Numbered from the stretch's first letter, positions 27,717 to 35,551 are shown. The stretch is DNA of 35,873 bases from Microvirga massiliensis (GCF_001006805.1 NZ_LN811350.1:205287-241159); one strand, 5' to 3'. Translations and numbers: made by a program. Notes: generated from the letters alone by a model not told the origin.

Positions 27717-28904
27717 TCACTGCATGTCGTAGTTCGGCAAGTCGAAGTCATCGCGCAGACTGCGCCCGACCAGGAGGTCGGCTACGGCACCGATCGTCAT
27801 CGCCTGGATCGCCGTGTTACGGGCCCAAATGCCGAATTGGCTCTTCGGTGCGAAGAACGAGGCGAACGTCTCGGCCGATCTCTGCTTGCCCTCGACGAAC
27901 GCGCGCAGTCGGATTTCGTAATTCCTGAAGGCCTCCCGATAGTCGTTGTTCGCACGCTTCAACTCTCCGGCCAGCACGTAGGCCTCCGTCATCGCCAGGC
28001 CGGCTCCCTCCCCGGCCAGAAGGGATACACACGCAGCCGCATCGCCAATCAGCGCGACACGCTCGTTGGACCACCGCCCCATCCTGATCTGGCTGACATC
28101 GTCGAAGTAGACGTCATTGACGCCCTGCATCGCCGTCAGAATCCGGGAACACTCCCAGCCGGTATCGGCGAAGGTCCGATTGAGGAGAGCCTTGCAGGCG
28201 GCGAGATCTCCGGGCCCTTCGCGATGTGGGACGCCTGCGCGAACAACGAACAGGAACAGGGTTCGGTCGCCGCGAAGCGAGAATCTGCCCACTTGGCCCC
28301 CTGGGGTGTTGAAGAGGACATATTCGCGTTCGTTGCGCGGGCGATAGCCCTCCAGCTCGAATGCCGCGACCTTGTAGCCGAGATGCTTGCTGAAGTTCTC
28401 TTCGGGCCCGAACGCGAGCCTGCGAACGTTGGAGTGCAGTCCGTCGGCGCCCATCAACAGATCGAATTCCCGTTCGGAGCCGTGCGTGAAAGCGATGCGA
28501 ACGCCCTGCTCGTCCTGACGGATGGCCGCGATACTGTCGCCGAAGATCGTTTCCACTCCTGCCTCGACCGCACCATAGATGGCTGCGGCGAGTTCGCCTC
28601 GCGGCAAACTGATGAACTTGCCTTGCGTGCTGCGCCGGAAAGCGTCCGTCCCGAGCGCGGCTCGGGTGCGACCGTCCCGGTCGACTGCCCGCACTGTCCG
28701 GACGTGGTATCCGGCCTCGAGGATCTGGGGCTCGATCCCCATGAGTTCCGCGACACGATAGCCGATGCCCCAGAAATCGAGGATGTATCCCCCGCCTCTG
28801 AACCGGGGCGCCTCCTCGATCAGGGTCGGCTCATGTCCTGTGCGCTGGAGCCAATACGCCAGGGTTGGACCAGCAATGCCGGCTCCGCAGATGGCAACTT
28901 TCAT
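27717..28904 (-). CDS. FAD-dependent monooxygenase
   Basis: A 395-residue class A flavoprotein monooxygenase-like protein. The N-terminal FAD site is ICGAGIAGPTLAYWL (GxGxxG at 7-12). The DG motif is LLMGADGLHSNVRRL and the second FAD motif is RVALIGDAAACVSLLAGEGAGLAM. The family hydroxylates aromatic or polyketide-like compounds, including tetracycline-inactivating TetX relatives; the substrate cannot be told here. ATG at 28904 after GGGGGAC. Its upstream region is directly occupied by a symporter gene fragment, starting 20 bases away. Confidence 0.88.
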   Translation of the reverse strand: MKVAICGAGIAGPTLAYWLQRTGHEPTLIEEAPRFRGGGYILDFWGIGYRVAELMGIEPQILEAGYHVRTVRAVDRDGRTRAALGTDAFRRSTQGKFISLPRGELAAAIYGAVEAGVETIFGDSIAAIRQDEQGVRIAFTHGSEREFDLLMGADGLHSNVRRLAFGPEENFSKHLGYKVAAFELEGYRPRNEREYVLFNTPGGQVGRFSLRGDRTLFLFVVRAGVPHREGPGDLAACKALLNRTFADTGWECSRILTAMQGVNDVYFDDVSQIRMGRWSNERVALIGDAAACVSLLAGEGAGLAMTEAYVLAGELKRANNDYREAFRNYEIRLRAFVEGKQRSAETFASFFAPKSQFGIWARNTAIQAMTIGAVADLLVGRSLRDDFDLPNYDMQ

Positions 28905-28923
28905 GCGTCCCCCCGTCTGCCAT

Positions 28924-29133
28924 GGCGCCATCGTGATCGGGCTCGGCATGCTCGGGCTCCTGGCGCTGCTCAGCGGCTTGCAGCCTGTGGACGGGGACAT
29001 GAACAACATCATCCCCCAGATGGCCTCCGGCTACCTACCGCCGTTCGCGATCGGGCTGTTCTTCATCATGGTGATCGGCTCGCTGTCGTCGACGTCGGAC
29101 TCTGATCTCTCGGCCCTGCCGGCTATCATGATG
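28924..29133 (+). pseudogene. Internal fragment of a sodium:solute symporter gene
   Basis: These 210 bases align without gaps to 34532-34741 inside the intact symporter gene; I count about 14 differences (roughly 93% identity). The encoded piece runs from GAIVIGLGMLGLLALLSGLQ to the SSS signature region FFIMVIGSLSSTSDSDLSAL. It lacks start and both flanks of the gene, and the frame leaves homology at ATGATG before 29134. It is a remnant of a second symporter copy or of a duplication. Confidence 0.9.
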
Positions 29134-29163
29134 TTCAGTAGAACACGCGCGTGAGATGAACCG

Positions 29164-29352
29164 ATGGTTTACTTCCTCATAGGGATCGTGTTGCTAGTCA
29201 GCGCAGGGGCTAGCGTATATTTGGCCATGCCCAAGAACGGACAGCTCACAGCCGTGGGACGCAGCTACGTCTTAGGGGAATTTTTCACACTGGGTGTCGT
29301 GGCCGCCTTAGTTCTGGGCATAGCGTTCCTGGTGGCTGCAGTGCTGACGTGA
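29164..29352 (+). CDS. 62-residue two-helix membrane protein, family A
   Basis: Two predicted transmembrane helices (about 3-21 and 40-60) joined by a polar loop containing AMPKNGQLTAVGRSY. The layout and residues match the protein at 30414-30599: a GIVLLV-type first helix, AMP-Lys/Arg-x-Gly, then a Gly/Leu-rich second helix ending ALLIKG- or AFLVAA-like. So the two are diverged paralogues. Function unknown. Ribosome site weak. Confidence 0.55.
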   Translation: MVYFLIGIVLLVSAGASVYLAMPKNGQLTAVGRSYVLGEFFTLGVVAALVLGIAFLVAAVLT

Positions 29353-29452
29353 GTGCGACAGCGGAGGAAGGGCGCCTTCTGCGAACGGCCAGCGCATACT
29401 TGAAACCCGCGGGCAGAAATGACAGGGACCCCTATCCGCCCTGGAGGATGCA

Positions 29453-29647
29453 ATGGGCTCTGAACTGCTGATTGGTGCCATCTCCCTCGCCATAGGTGTC
29501 GCTCTGATGGTCGTGGCCTTGCCGCAAAAGTCGGGGGAGCCGGCCCGCTTTCTCGCATGGAACTCTAGTCTCGGACTTCTCTACCCCATCCTTCCGATGC
29601 TGTTCGTCGTCATTGGGGTTTCCCTCCTGATCCAAGCAGCAGTTTGA
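29453..29647 (+). CDS. 64-residue two-helix membrane protein, family B
   Basis: MGSELLIGAISLAIGVALMV forms helix one; a loop with ALPQKSGEPARF follows; helix two is in PILPMLFVVIGVSLLIQ. GGAGG lies seven bases before the ATG. A truncated second copy is at 30059-30172. The layout resembles the protein at 30229-30417 (hydrophobic, then PQ-x-G loop, then hydrophobic). No family recognised. Confidence 0.6.
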   Translation: MGSELLIGAISLAIGVALMVVALPQKSGEPARFLAWNSSLGLLYPILPMLFVVIGVSLLIQAAV

Positions 29648-29682
29648 GTTCAGGCAGCCTGAACTTGCGTTCCGTAATTCAC

Positions 29683-29940
29683 TTACGGGCCGTTCCCGCG
29701 CGGCGGATCCACCTGATCGATCTCCATGGTGAGCGTGATGGTGAGCACTCGCTGGCGATGTGTGTTCCTCACCTCGATCGTGACCTCACGGGTGTCGTTC
29801 ATCGGCAGCCGGTCGCGCGCGATCTCCGCCGCCAGGCAGGCGGCCTCGTTCTTGACGGCATCCAGATTATCGAACTCCAAACCGGTTTCATCGGGGGCGA
29901 ACCGCTCGCCCTCCCGGGCATCGAAATAGAAGCGGGGCAT
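29683..29940 (-). CDS. DUF6894-like small protein
   Basis: An 85-residue cytoplasmic protein starting MPRFYFDAREGERFAPDE, then LEFDNLDAVKNEAACLAAEIARD and a C-terminal beta-rich part (TREVTIEVRNTHRQRVLTI). This resembles a family of about 80 residues that is abundant in Methylobacterium and Bradyrhizobium genomes and annotated, to my knowledge, as DUF6894. Function unknown. It is the only soluble protein within the small-membrane-protein cluster and lies between the two copies of the family B gene. Confidence 0.75.
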   Translation of the reverse strand: MPRFYFDAREGERFAPDETGLEFDNLDAVKNEAACLAAEIARDRLPMNDTREVTIEVRNTHRQRVLTITLTMEIDQVDPPRGNGP

Positions 29941-30058
29941 TGCGATCCTCTATCCTCATCGATTCTCTGCCGCCAAGCGGGCGGTCAATGCCCAGCCCGG
30001 TCGCTTGTAACCCGCAGGCAGAAATGACGGAGACCGCCATCTCGCCCTGGAGGATGCA

Positions 30059-30172
30059 ATGGGCTCTGAGCTGCTGATTGGCGTCGTCTCCTTCGCCATA
30101 GGTGTTACTCTTATGGTCGTGGCCTCGTCGCAGAAGTCGGCGAGCCTGCCCGCGTTCTCGTACGGAGCCTAG
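30059..30172 (+). pseudogene. Truncated second copy of the 64-residue membrane gene
   Basis: The stretch 30004-30182 repeats 29399-29578, including the ribosome site and MGSELLIG start. A net two-base loss in the loop region changes the frame and ends the protein at residue 37 (TAG at 30170-30172). Similarity stops near 30182, so the second helix is missing. Confidence 0.8.
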
Positions 30173-30228
30173 TCTCGGACTTGTGGATCCGTCTTCATGG
30201 GGCTCGAACCCTTACCTCTCCGCCAACG

Positions 30229-30417
30229 TCAGGAGGTCAGGGCCCACCTCACGATCAGCGCCATGCCGATTGCGATCCCGCTCGTGCCCAGGACCGGGAC
30301 AATCCACGACAACTCCGCTCGGGTCAGGAGCGGATGAGCGCGTCCGTCTTGCGGCCAAAACGACCAGAAGAGTGCTACCGAACCCAGCACGAGCCCGAGT
30401 CCAACCGCTCCGATCAC
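30229..30417 (-). CDS. 62-residue two-helix membrane protein, last gene of a three-gene operon
   Basis: Starts at GTG 30417, overlapping the stop of the upstream gene (GTGA). Helix one is in GAVGLGLVLGSVALFW, the loop contains WPQDGRAHPLLTRAEL, and helix two is IVPVLGTSGIAIGMALIV. It resembles the protein at 29453-29647 in layout. Function unknown; tight coupling to its neighbour supports translation. Confidence 0.55.
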   Translation of the reverse strand: MIGAVGLGLVLGSVALFWSFWPQDGRAHPLLTRAELSWIVPVLGTSGIAIGMALIVRWALTS

Positions 30418-30599
30418 GACAACATGCCCTTGATGAGCAAGGCGACGCCCATGACCAGGGCTCCGAGACAAGTTACGGCATAGAGGTCTTCCACGATGCC
30501 TATCTGCATGAAGCGGGGCGAGACGCCCTGCCGGGGCATCGCGATGGCAAACATGCCGCCACCGATCACCAGCAGGACAAGGCCAGCGAGGGTGATCAT
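30414..30599 (-). CDS. 61-residue two-helix membrane protein, family A
   Basis: MITLAGLVLLVIGGGMFAIA is helix one; AMPRQGVSPRF is the loop; helix two is CLGALVMGVALLIKG. It is a paralogue of the protein at 29164-29352. Its ATG overlaps the TGA of the 94-residue gene by four bases and its own TGA overlaps the next GTG, giving a chain of coupled genes. Function unknown. Confidence 0.6.
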   Translation of the reverse strand: MITLAGLVLLVIGGGMFAIAMPRQGVSPRFMQIGIVEDLYAVTCLGALVMGVALLIKGMLS

Positions 30600-30880
30600 G
30601 GGTGCTCCTCCGTGCTGCCCCGGAGGGGTTCAACACGAGCGGCGTGCCGCATGAACGGCACCATCACGGCGACCGATGATGCCAGGGCTACGGCATACAG
30701 GGCGTACTGGAGGGTTGGCCCCAGTTCCATGAGCCCCCCAACGGCCCAAGCCGCGGCGAAGATCATGCCAACGACTTCGGTGCCGACCAGGATGCCGAGG
30801 CTGACCCAGGTGATGACCTGAGGCCAATGGATCGATTGTCCGGATGCGCGCGCACCCGCATCTGCATGCGCTTCTTTCAA
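30596..30880 (-). CDS. 94-residue two-helix membrane protein, first gene of the operon
   Basis: After a polar N-terminus (MKEAHADAGARASGQS) come two hydrophobic segments, about 23-50 (VITWVSLGILVGTEVVGMIF) and 56-78 (LQYALYAVALASSVAVMVPF), and a charged tail. No family recognised. It leads the overlapping set 30880 to 30229 on the minus strand. Confidence 0.6.
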   Translation of the reverse strand: MKEAHADAGARASGQSIHWPQVITWVSLGILVGTEVVGMIFAAAWAVGGLMELGPTLQYALYAVALASSVAVMVPFMRHAARVEPLRGSTEEHP

Positions 30881-31037
30881 GGCATGTCACTCCAACTGAA
30901 AGGATGTCGTCGAGGGATGCCTGTGCCGCCCCTGAACGGCTGCTCAAAGGCCCGCGGCAACAGACACCCCGCTCATCGTGCACGGCGCAGCGACGATGCT
31001 GCTGACACTGGTCAGCAGACAGGCTGTCCGCTGGTGC

Positions 31038-31400
31038 TCAGACGAGAGGGGGTCCGGTTGGAGGAGCCGCACACGGTCTGTGACGCTCAACGTGCAGTGC
31101 AGGTGGCCCGCAGGCTGCCACGCGAGAGAAAATCCGCGGCGGAGCCGCATGCGCATGATGAGGCCCGAGAGCTTTGGGGCTTGGCCCGTCGGAACGCTTG
31201 GCGCTCGCAACGGACCGGCCCGTCTCGCGCTTGAAGACCACCTTGTAGGGTTGCGCCGCGATGACCACGCGATCTTCGCCAGCGCTCGGAGAACTTATGG
31301 AGCTGAGGCTGGGGGTATGTCCCGGATTTGGTGCGCCTGTGAGGAGAAACAGCGCGAGAACGCACTGCGCAAACCCGAAGAAAAGGCGTGGGTGAGTCAT
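31038..31400 (-). CDS. Possible secreted protein, doubtful
   Basis: A 120-codon frame beginning MTHPRLFFGFAQCVLALFLLTG, which looks like a signal peptide, then a segment with GEDRVVIAAQPYKVVFKRETG that has protein-like composition. The C-terminal half is Pro/His/Ala-rich and reads like a wrong frame, so the gene may be frameshifted near 31200. No ribosome site and no family. Confidence 0.3.
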   Translation of the reverse strand: MTHPRLFFGFAQCVLALFLLTGAPNPGHTPSLSSISSPSAGEDRVVIAAQPYKVVFKRETGRSVASAKRSDGPSPKALGPHHAHAAPPRIFSRVAACGPPALHVERHRPCAAPPTGPPLV

Positions 31401-31444
31401 GTCACCAGAAGCGGGATGGACCTGGGATCGAGGCGGCAGCAGCC

Positions 31445-31597
31445 TTATCGTGGAATGAAGATGCTGCCAATGCAAGGTGCTGCGCGGTAAATCACCACCC
31501 TCACCACGCCTGGGTCGATCTGCCGGTTAGAGCCGTTCGCCTTGCAAGAGGCCGCAACCGCGCGGACGCCATACTCGCACATGCTGGCGAGTGTCAT
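31445..31597 (-). pseudogene. Remnant of a small zinc-ribbon-like conserved protein
   Basis: MTLASMCEYGVRAVAASCK resembles the N-terminus (MTLxNMRxxGVRSLxVxC) of a roughly 70-residue family common in Rhizobiales, with a first Cys followed by HHE and later a CxxC pair. Here the second Cys, the His and the C-terminal CxxC are missing, so it is probably degenerate. The family match is from memory. Confidence 0.3.
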
Positions 31598-31933
31598 GGG
31601 CGGGACCTCGTGGCTATGCTCATCAAAGGCGCGGCGCGGATTGCGGCGCATGCTCGGCCGGCATCACACGGCATCGTAATCCTTCGGCGTCGGCCACTGC
31701 GCGTCGGCCATAATCTTCTCAGCGCGATCGCCTCCCGGGCGGCCGCGAGCGCGGCACGCGGGGCGGCAGGTAGAGACTGTCGCTCTCAAGACGGTCCGAC
31801 TTGCTCGTCGAAGCCAGCAGCCCGCAGAGGGCGAGCTCGCAACGCACGCTCTCAGATGCGCAAACGTCTATAGAAGATACTCTGTTGGCGTTTTCGTATC
31901 TGAGGGGATGGGGACTGCCTTAGATTCGCAGGG

Positions 31934-32218
31934 ATGGCGCCACCAAGCGGCAAGGCGCTGGGCCGGGCCGCGGACGCAGCCTTTGATGCGATTCGGCAAG
32001 CGGGCCGTGAAATCCCTGCCGTGTTGATCCGGATGGCCGACGTCCTGGGCCAGCTCGCCCCGAGCCTGCGATCCGGGGCGATGCGCGACGTCGTGGAGCG
32101 GCAACTCGGCAAGCTCACAGAGACCGCCGAGCGGGCGGGCCTTTCGGCCAGTGATCGAAAGGCAACGCTGATCCGCATCGAACAGGCCAGGATCGCCCTT
32201 CGCGGCAGGCCACAGTGA
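31934..32218 (+). CDS. Small helical protein of unknown function
   Basis: A 94-residue soluble protein, predicted mostly alpha-helical: KALGRAADAAFDAIRQAGRE, IPAVLIRMADVLGQLAP, MRDVVERQLGKLTETAERAG. It ends 11 bases before the DUF421 gene on the same strand and is probably co-transcribed with it. No family recognised. Upstream there is no strong ribosome site. Confidence 0.6.
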   Translation: MAPPSGKALGRAADAAFDAIRQAGREIPAVLIRMADVLGQLAPSLRSGAMRDVVERQLGKLTETAERAGLSASDRKATLIRIEQARIALRGRPQ

Positions 32219-32229
32219 GGGGAGATTCC

Positions 32230-32742
32230 ATGTTCTTCGACACATGGAGCGGCCTGGGGCGCGTTCTGGTAGTCGGCACGATCGCCTATGTTGCCCTCGT
32301 CGCGATCCTTCGCGTCTCGGGCAAGCGCACGCTTACCAAGCTCAATGCCTTCGATCTCGTGGTGACCGTTGCCCTCGGCTCGACCCTCGCCACGGTCCTG
32401 CTGAGCAAGTCGGTGGCCCTGGCCGATGGCGTGCTCGCGCTGGCGCTTCTGGTCTTCCTGCAATTCGCCATCACCTGGCTGTCGGTCCGTTCGTCGGGGT
32501 TCCAGGCGCTGGTGAAGAGCGAGCCCACCTTGATCATGCATCAGGGTCGGTTCCTTGACGGTGCCATGCGGACCCAGCGGATCACGCGCGAGGAGGTCAT
32601 GGCAGCACTGCGTTCCAATGGAGTGGCGGATGCCGCCGCGATCGCGGCCGTCGTGCTGGAGACCGACGGCAGCATTGCCGTGATCAGGAGTGCGGATCAG
32701 GATGTAGTCAAGCCAACGCTGGAGGCCGTACGCACGCCGTGA
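32230..32742 (+). CDS. DUF421/YetF-like membrane protein
   Basis: A 170-residue protein with three N-terminal transmembrane helices (about 8-30, 42-60, 66-88) and a cytoplasmic C-terminal DUF421 domain. Family features are RVSGKRTLTKLNAFDLVVTVALGS and the SEPTLIMHQGRFLDGAMRTQRITREEVMAALRSNG stretch. The physiological role of YetF proteins is poorly known. GAGGGGAG just before the ATG at 32230 decides the start. Confidence 0.87.
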   Translation: MFFDTWSGLGRVLVVGTIAYVALVAILRVSGKRTLTKLNAFDLVVTVALGSTLATVLLSKSVALADGVLALALLVFLQFAITWLSVRSSGFQALVKSEPTLIMHQGRFLDGAMRTQRITREEVMAALRSNGVADAAAIAAVVLETDGSIAVIRSADQDVVKPTLEAVRTP

Positions 32743-32850
32743 CCCGGTGAAGGCGGCAGACCCGCCACGATCCGATCCACATCATCGGCGCTCCAGCCCC
32801 GGATCCGATCCGCACCGACAGGTGGATGGCGGTGGGGCACGCCGCCGGGT

Positions 32851-33339
32851 GTGGCCGCTCCCAAGCCTACGCTGCGCCGGGGCGAGCCCGATGTCGGTAT
32901 TGGCTACGGAGATGATATCGGTATTGCCTGCGAGGTGATCCGCGACGCTTTGAAGGGTGTTCCCGGTGTGTCCCAGGATCCGGCACCTGAGGCGCTTCCC
33001 TGGGAACTCGCGGGATCGAGCGTCAACATCAAGGTGCGCTGGTAGACTCCGCCGCGGATCACCGACGTCGTGCAGGCCCGCGGGGCCGTGATCCAGGTGA
33101 TCAAGCAGGCGCTGGGCGAGGCCGGGATCGATCTGCCGTTCCCGACCAATGTGGTGCTCCTGCATGATCAGACCGACGAGGCCGACGGGGACCGCACGCG
33201 CCAGCGCGAGGGATGGCCGGCGGGCGACAACCCACCCGCGCCGCGCCACCTGGACGAGGTCGTCATTGGCGGCGAAGACGGACGCGGGCGACCCGAGGAC
33301 GCTCCTCAGCCAAGCGGCCCACGCCGTTGGCCCGCATAG
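32851..33339 (+). pseudogene. C-terminal domain of a MscS-type channel, interrupted by a stop codon
   Basis: The frame encodes the cytoplasmic end of a small-conductance mechanosensitive channel: EPDVGIGYGDDIGIACEVI, GSSVNIKVRW, then after an in-frame TAG (33043-33045) TPPRITDVVQARGAVIQVIK, GIDLPFPTNVVLLHDQT and DRTRQREGWPAG. The TAG replaces what is usually a second Trp (TGG) in the RWW/RWT region. The pore helices are absent upstream. Remnant of a lost gene. Confidence 0.82.
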
Positions 33340-33691
33340 GATTGCGTTGGATTCCCTGATCCTTTGCCGTGTCCGCCCGATTCTCCTTCGCACTCCCGGC
33401 CCCGCATCAGCCTAGTTGTCCGAAACGGCCCGACCAGGTCCATGGCCTCGGCAATACGCCGGGAGACGCCCCGTTCCGGCGTCCCATCTCCCGCTGTCCC
33501 GGTGCAACTCAAAGCATGAGGCCCGGACAGACTCCGCCGAGGGCGTGCAGGATTGCGACAGAATTCGCTTGTTCGCAGTAGGTTGGCCTGTAGTCATAAC
33601 TCCCAATCCACGGCCAAGTCCCGGCCACCCTGGCCAATTCGCGAAAAATGACCTAAGGGTTGCGCCCTCTTCAACCTGGGGATAAGCGGGA
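33340..33691. other. Intergenic region upstream of the symporter gene
   Basis: These 352 bases hold no convincing gene. The A/T content rises toward the symporter start, as in a promoter region. No terminator, operator or sigma-54 site could be identified by eye. Confidence 0.5.
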
Positions 33692-35395
33692 ATGAATGAA
33701 GAAGCAGTTTTTCAGTTTTCAACGACGACTGCGATTTTACTGTTACTTGGCTTCTACGGACTAACCTTCATCATGTCGCTCTTTATTGGCCGCAAGAGCG
33801 AAAACGTCGACGGCTACATGGTCTCGAACAATGCCGTCGGATTCGGTATCTCCGCCGCGAGCATGACCGCCACCTGGATCTGGGCGGCCTCGTTCTACGC
33901 CAGCGCCACCTCCGGCTTTCAGTACGGCCTGTCGGGGCCGATCCACTACGGCTTCTGGGGCGCCCTGATGATCCTGTTCATCTACCCGTTCGGGCGGCGC
34001 TTCCGTGCGCTGGCGCCCAAGGCCCATACCCTTGCCGAGATCGTGCATGCGCGACATGGGGCGTCGAGCCAGTTGATCCTGGCCGTCTCCAATCTCCTCG
34101 GCAGTGGCATCAGCCTGATGGTGAACTTCACCGCCGCGGGCGCTCTCGTCGCGGTCCTGACGCCTCTGAGCTTCATCCACGGCGTGCTCATCGCCGGCCT
34201 CGGCGTTCTCTCCTACACCCTGTGGTCCGGCTTCCGGGCCTCGATCCTGACCGACTTCGCCCAGCTCGTGGCGATGATCCTGGCCGCCGTCATCATCATC
34301 CCGCTGATCTTCCTCAATCTGGGCGGGACGGGCTTCCTGGAGGAGAACCTTCATCGCCTCAGCGCGGAACAGGCGGACTTCTTCTCGACCGAGGCCATCC
34401 TCAACCAGGGGGCTCCTTATTTCGTGGCCGTCCTGGCCTACGCGATCGGCAACCAGACCATCGCGCAACGGCTGTTCGCGGTGCGCGAGGACCTGATCAA
34501 GCCGACCTTCCTGACCGCGACCATCGGGTACGGCGCCATCGTGATCGGTCTCGGCATGCTCGGGCTCCTGGCGCTGCTCAGCGGCTTGCAGCCCATGGAC
34601 GGGGACATGAACAACATCATCCCCCAGATGGCCTCCGGCTACCTGCCACCGTTCGCGATCGGGCTGTTCTTCATCATGGTAATCGGCTCGCTGTCATCGA
34701 CGGCGGACTCCGATCTCGCGGCCCTGTCGGCCCTGATGATGACCGACATCTACGACAAGAACATCGCACGCGGCAGGCCGAACCCCAAAACCATGCTGAT
34801 GGTGGGGCGACTGACCATGATTGTCGCGACGATGGTTGGCGTGATCTTCGCCAGCCTGAACCTGGACATCCTGGTCATGCTCGTCTTCGTCGGGGCGCTG
34901 TGGGGCGCGATCGTGTTCCCCGTCATCGCGAGCTTCTACTGGGATCGGGTCACCAACTCGGCCTTCACGGGCGCGGTGGTGAGCGCGCTGGTTCTGTTCA
35001 CGATCGTCCGGTTCGAGCTGGTTCCGATCGACGGCGTGACCGCGGTGTTCTTCGAGGTCGTTGCGGCCGTTGGCGCGGGTGTCGTCATCGGATTGATGAC
35101 CTTTGCGTTCTTCCCGCGGACGGCGGCGATCGTCGTCGGAGTCGCCACGGCTGTCGTCTTGGCCCCGCTCTGCGTCGGGTTCCTGCGGGACCACATCGTC
35201 CTTCTGAGTTCCCTCACGTCCTATGGCGTCAGCACGGTCGTCTGCGTTGCGGGCAGCCTGCTCGGCAAGGAGCGCTTCGACTTCGCGCAACTGGCCGAGC
35301 GCGTGACGTCCTTCCAGCAGGACGGCACGGGCAGGCCGCAGCGGACGCAACCTGCTTCGTTCGGTGAGCGGGACCTGGCGTCAGCCAAGGTTTGA
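33692..35395 (+). CDS. Sodium:solute symporter (SSS family)
   Basis: A 567-residue transporter with about 13-15 hydrophobic helices. SSS features include GRKSENVDGYMVSNNAVG after helix one, SMTATWIWAASFYASATSGF, a WSGFRASILTDFAQ segment and the signature around FFIMVIGSLSSTADSDLAAL. It resembles urea/DUR3-like and related solute:Na+ symporters; substrate unknown. The ATG at 33692 follows a GGGGATAAGCGGGA sequence. A 210-base internal part is duplicated at 28924-29133. Followed after 13 bases by a small membrane gene. Confidence 0.92.
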   Translation: MNEEAVFQFSTTTAILLLLGFYGLTFIMSLFIGRKSENVDGYMVSNNAVGFGISAASMTATWIWAASFYASATSGFQYGLSGPIHYGFWGALMILFIYPFGRRFRALAPKAHTLAEIVHARHGASSQLILAVSNLLGSGISLMVNFTAAGALVAVLTPLSFIHGVLIAGLGVLSYTLWSGFRASILTDFAQLVAMILAAVIIIPLIFLNLGGTGFLEENLHRLSAEQADFFSTEAILNQGAPYFVAVLAYAIGNQTIAQRLFAVREDLIKPTFLTATIGYGAIVIGLGMLGLLALLSGLQPMDGDMNNIIPQMASGYLPPFAIGLFFIMVIGSLSSTADSDLAALSALMMTDIYDKNIARGRPNPKTMLMVGRLTMIVATMVGVIFASLNLDILVMLVFVGALWGAIVFPVIASFYWDRVTNSAFTGAVVSALVLFTIVRFELVPIDGVTAVFFEVVAAVGAGVVIGLMTFAFFPRTAAIVVGVATAVVLAPLCVGFLRDHIVLLSSLTSYGVSTVVCVAGSLLGKERFDFAQLAERVTSFQQDGTGRPQRTQPASFGERDLASAKV

Positions 35396-35408
35396 GGAGG
35401 AGAGCGGA

Positions 35409-35540
35409 ATGAACAGCTATCTGTTGAGCGCTTACGTCCTGGTCTGGCCGGCCATTTCCGCCGTTGTTCTCTACGTGCTTTGCCGCGGCGTCGTGAAGGA
35501 CATCCGCGATGCCCGCCGCGAGGGCAGGGATCTGGTGTAA
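35409..35540 (+). CDS. 43-residue small membrane partner of the symporter
   Basis: MNSYLLSAYVLVWPAISAVV forms one transmembrane helix, followed by a charged tail (KDIRDARREGRDLV). GGAGGAGAGCGG lies just upstream. It begins 13 bases after the symporter stop. SSS transporters of several groups are followed by such short helices, annotated as transporter small subunit; the match is by size, topology and position. Confidence 0.75.
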   Translation: MNSYLLSAYVLVWPAISAVVLYVLCRGVVKDIRDARREGRDLV

Positions 35541-35551
35541 CACATCAATGA

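Larger units (their letters stand above)
30881..31933. other. Long region without a convincing intact gene
   Basis: About 1,050 bases between the three-gene minus-strand operon and the plus-strand gene at 31934. Open frames on both strands are short, Arg- or Pro-rich and mutually overlapping. Two have some protein character and are listed separately (31038-31400 and 31445-31597). The rest looks like decayed or non-coding DNA. Confidence 0.5.

Noticed and set aside
30102..30821. 239-codon plus-strand frame
   Set aside because: It runs opposite the three overlapping membrane genes and begins in the decayed duplicate; composition is Arg/Ser/Ala-rich shadow-like.
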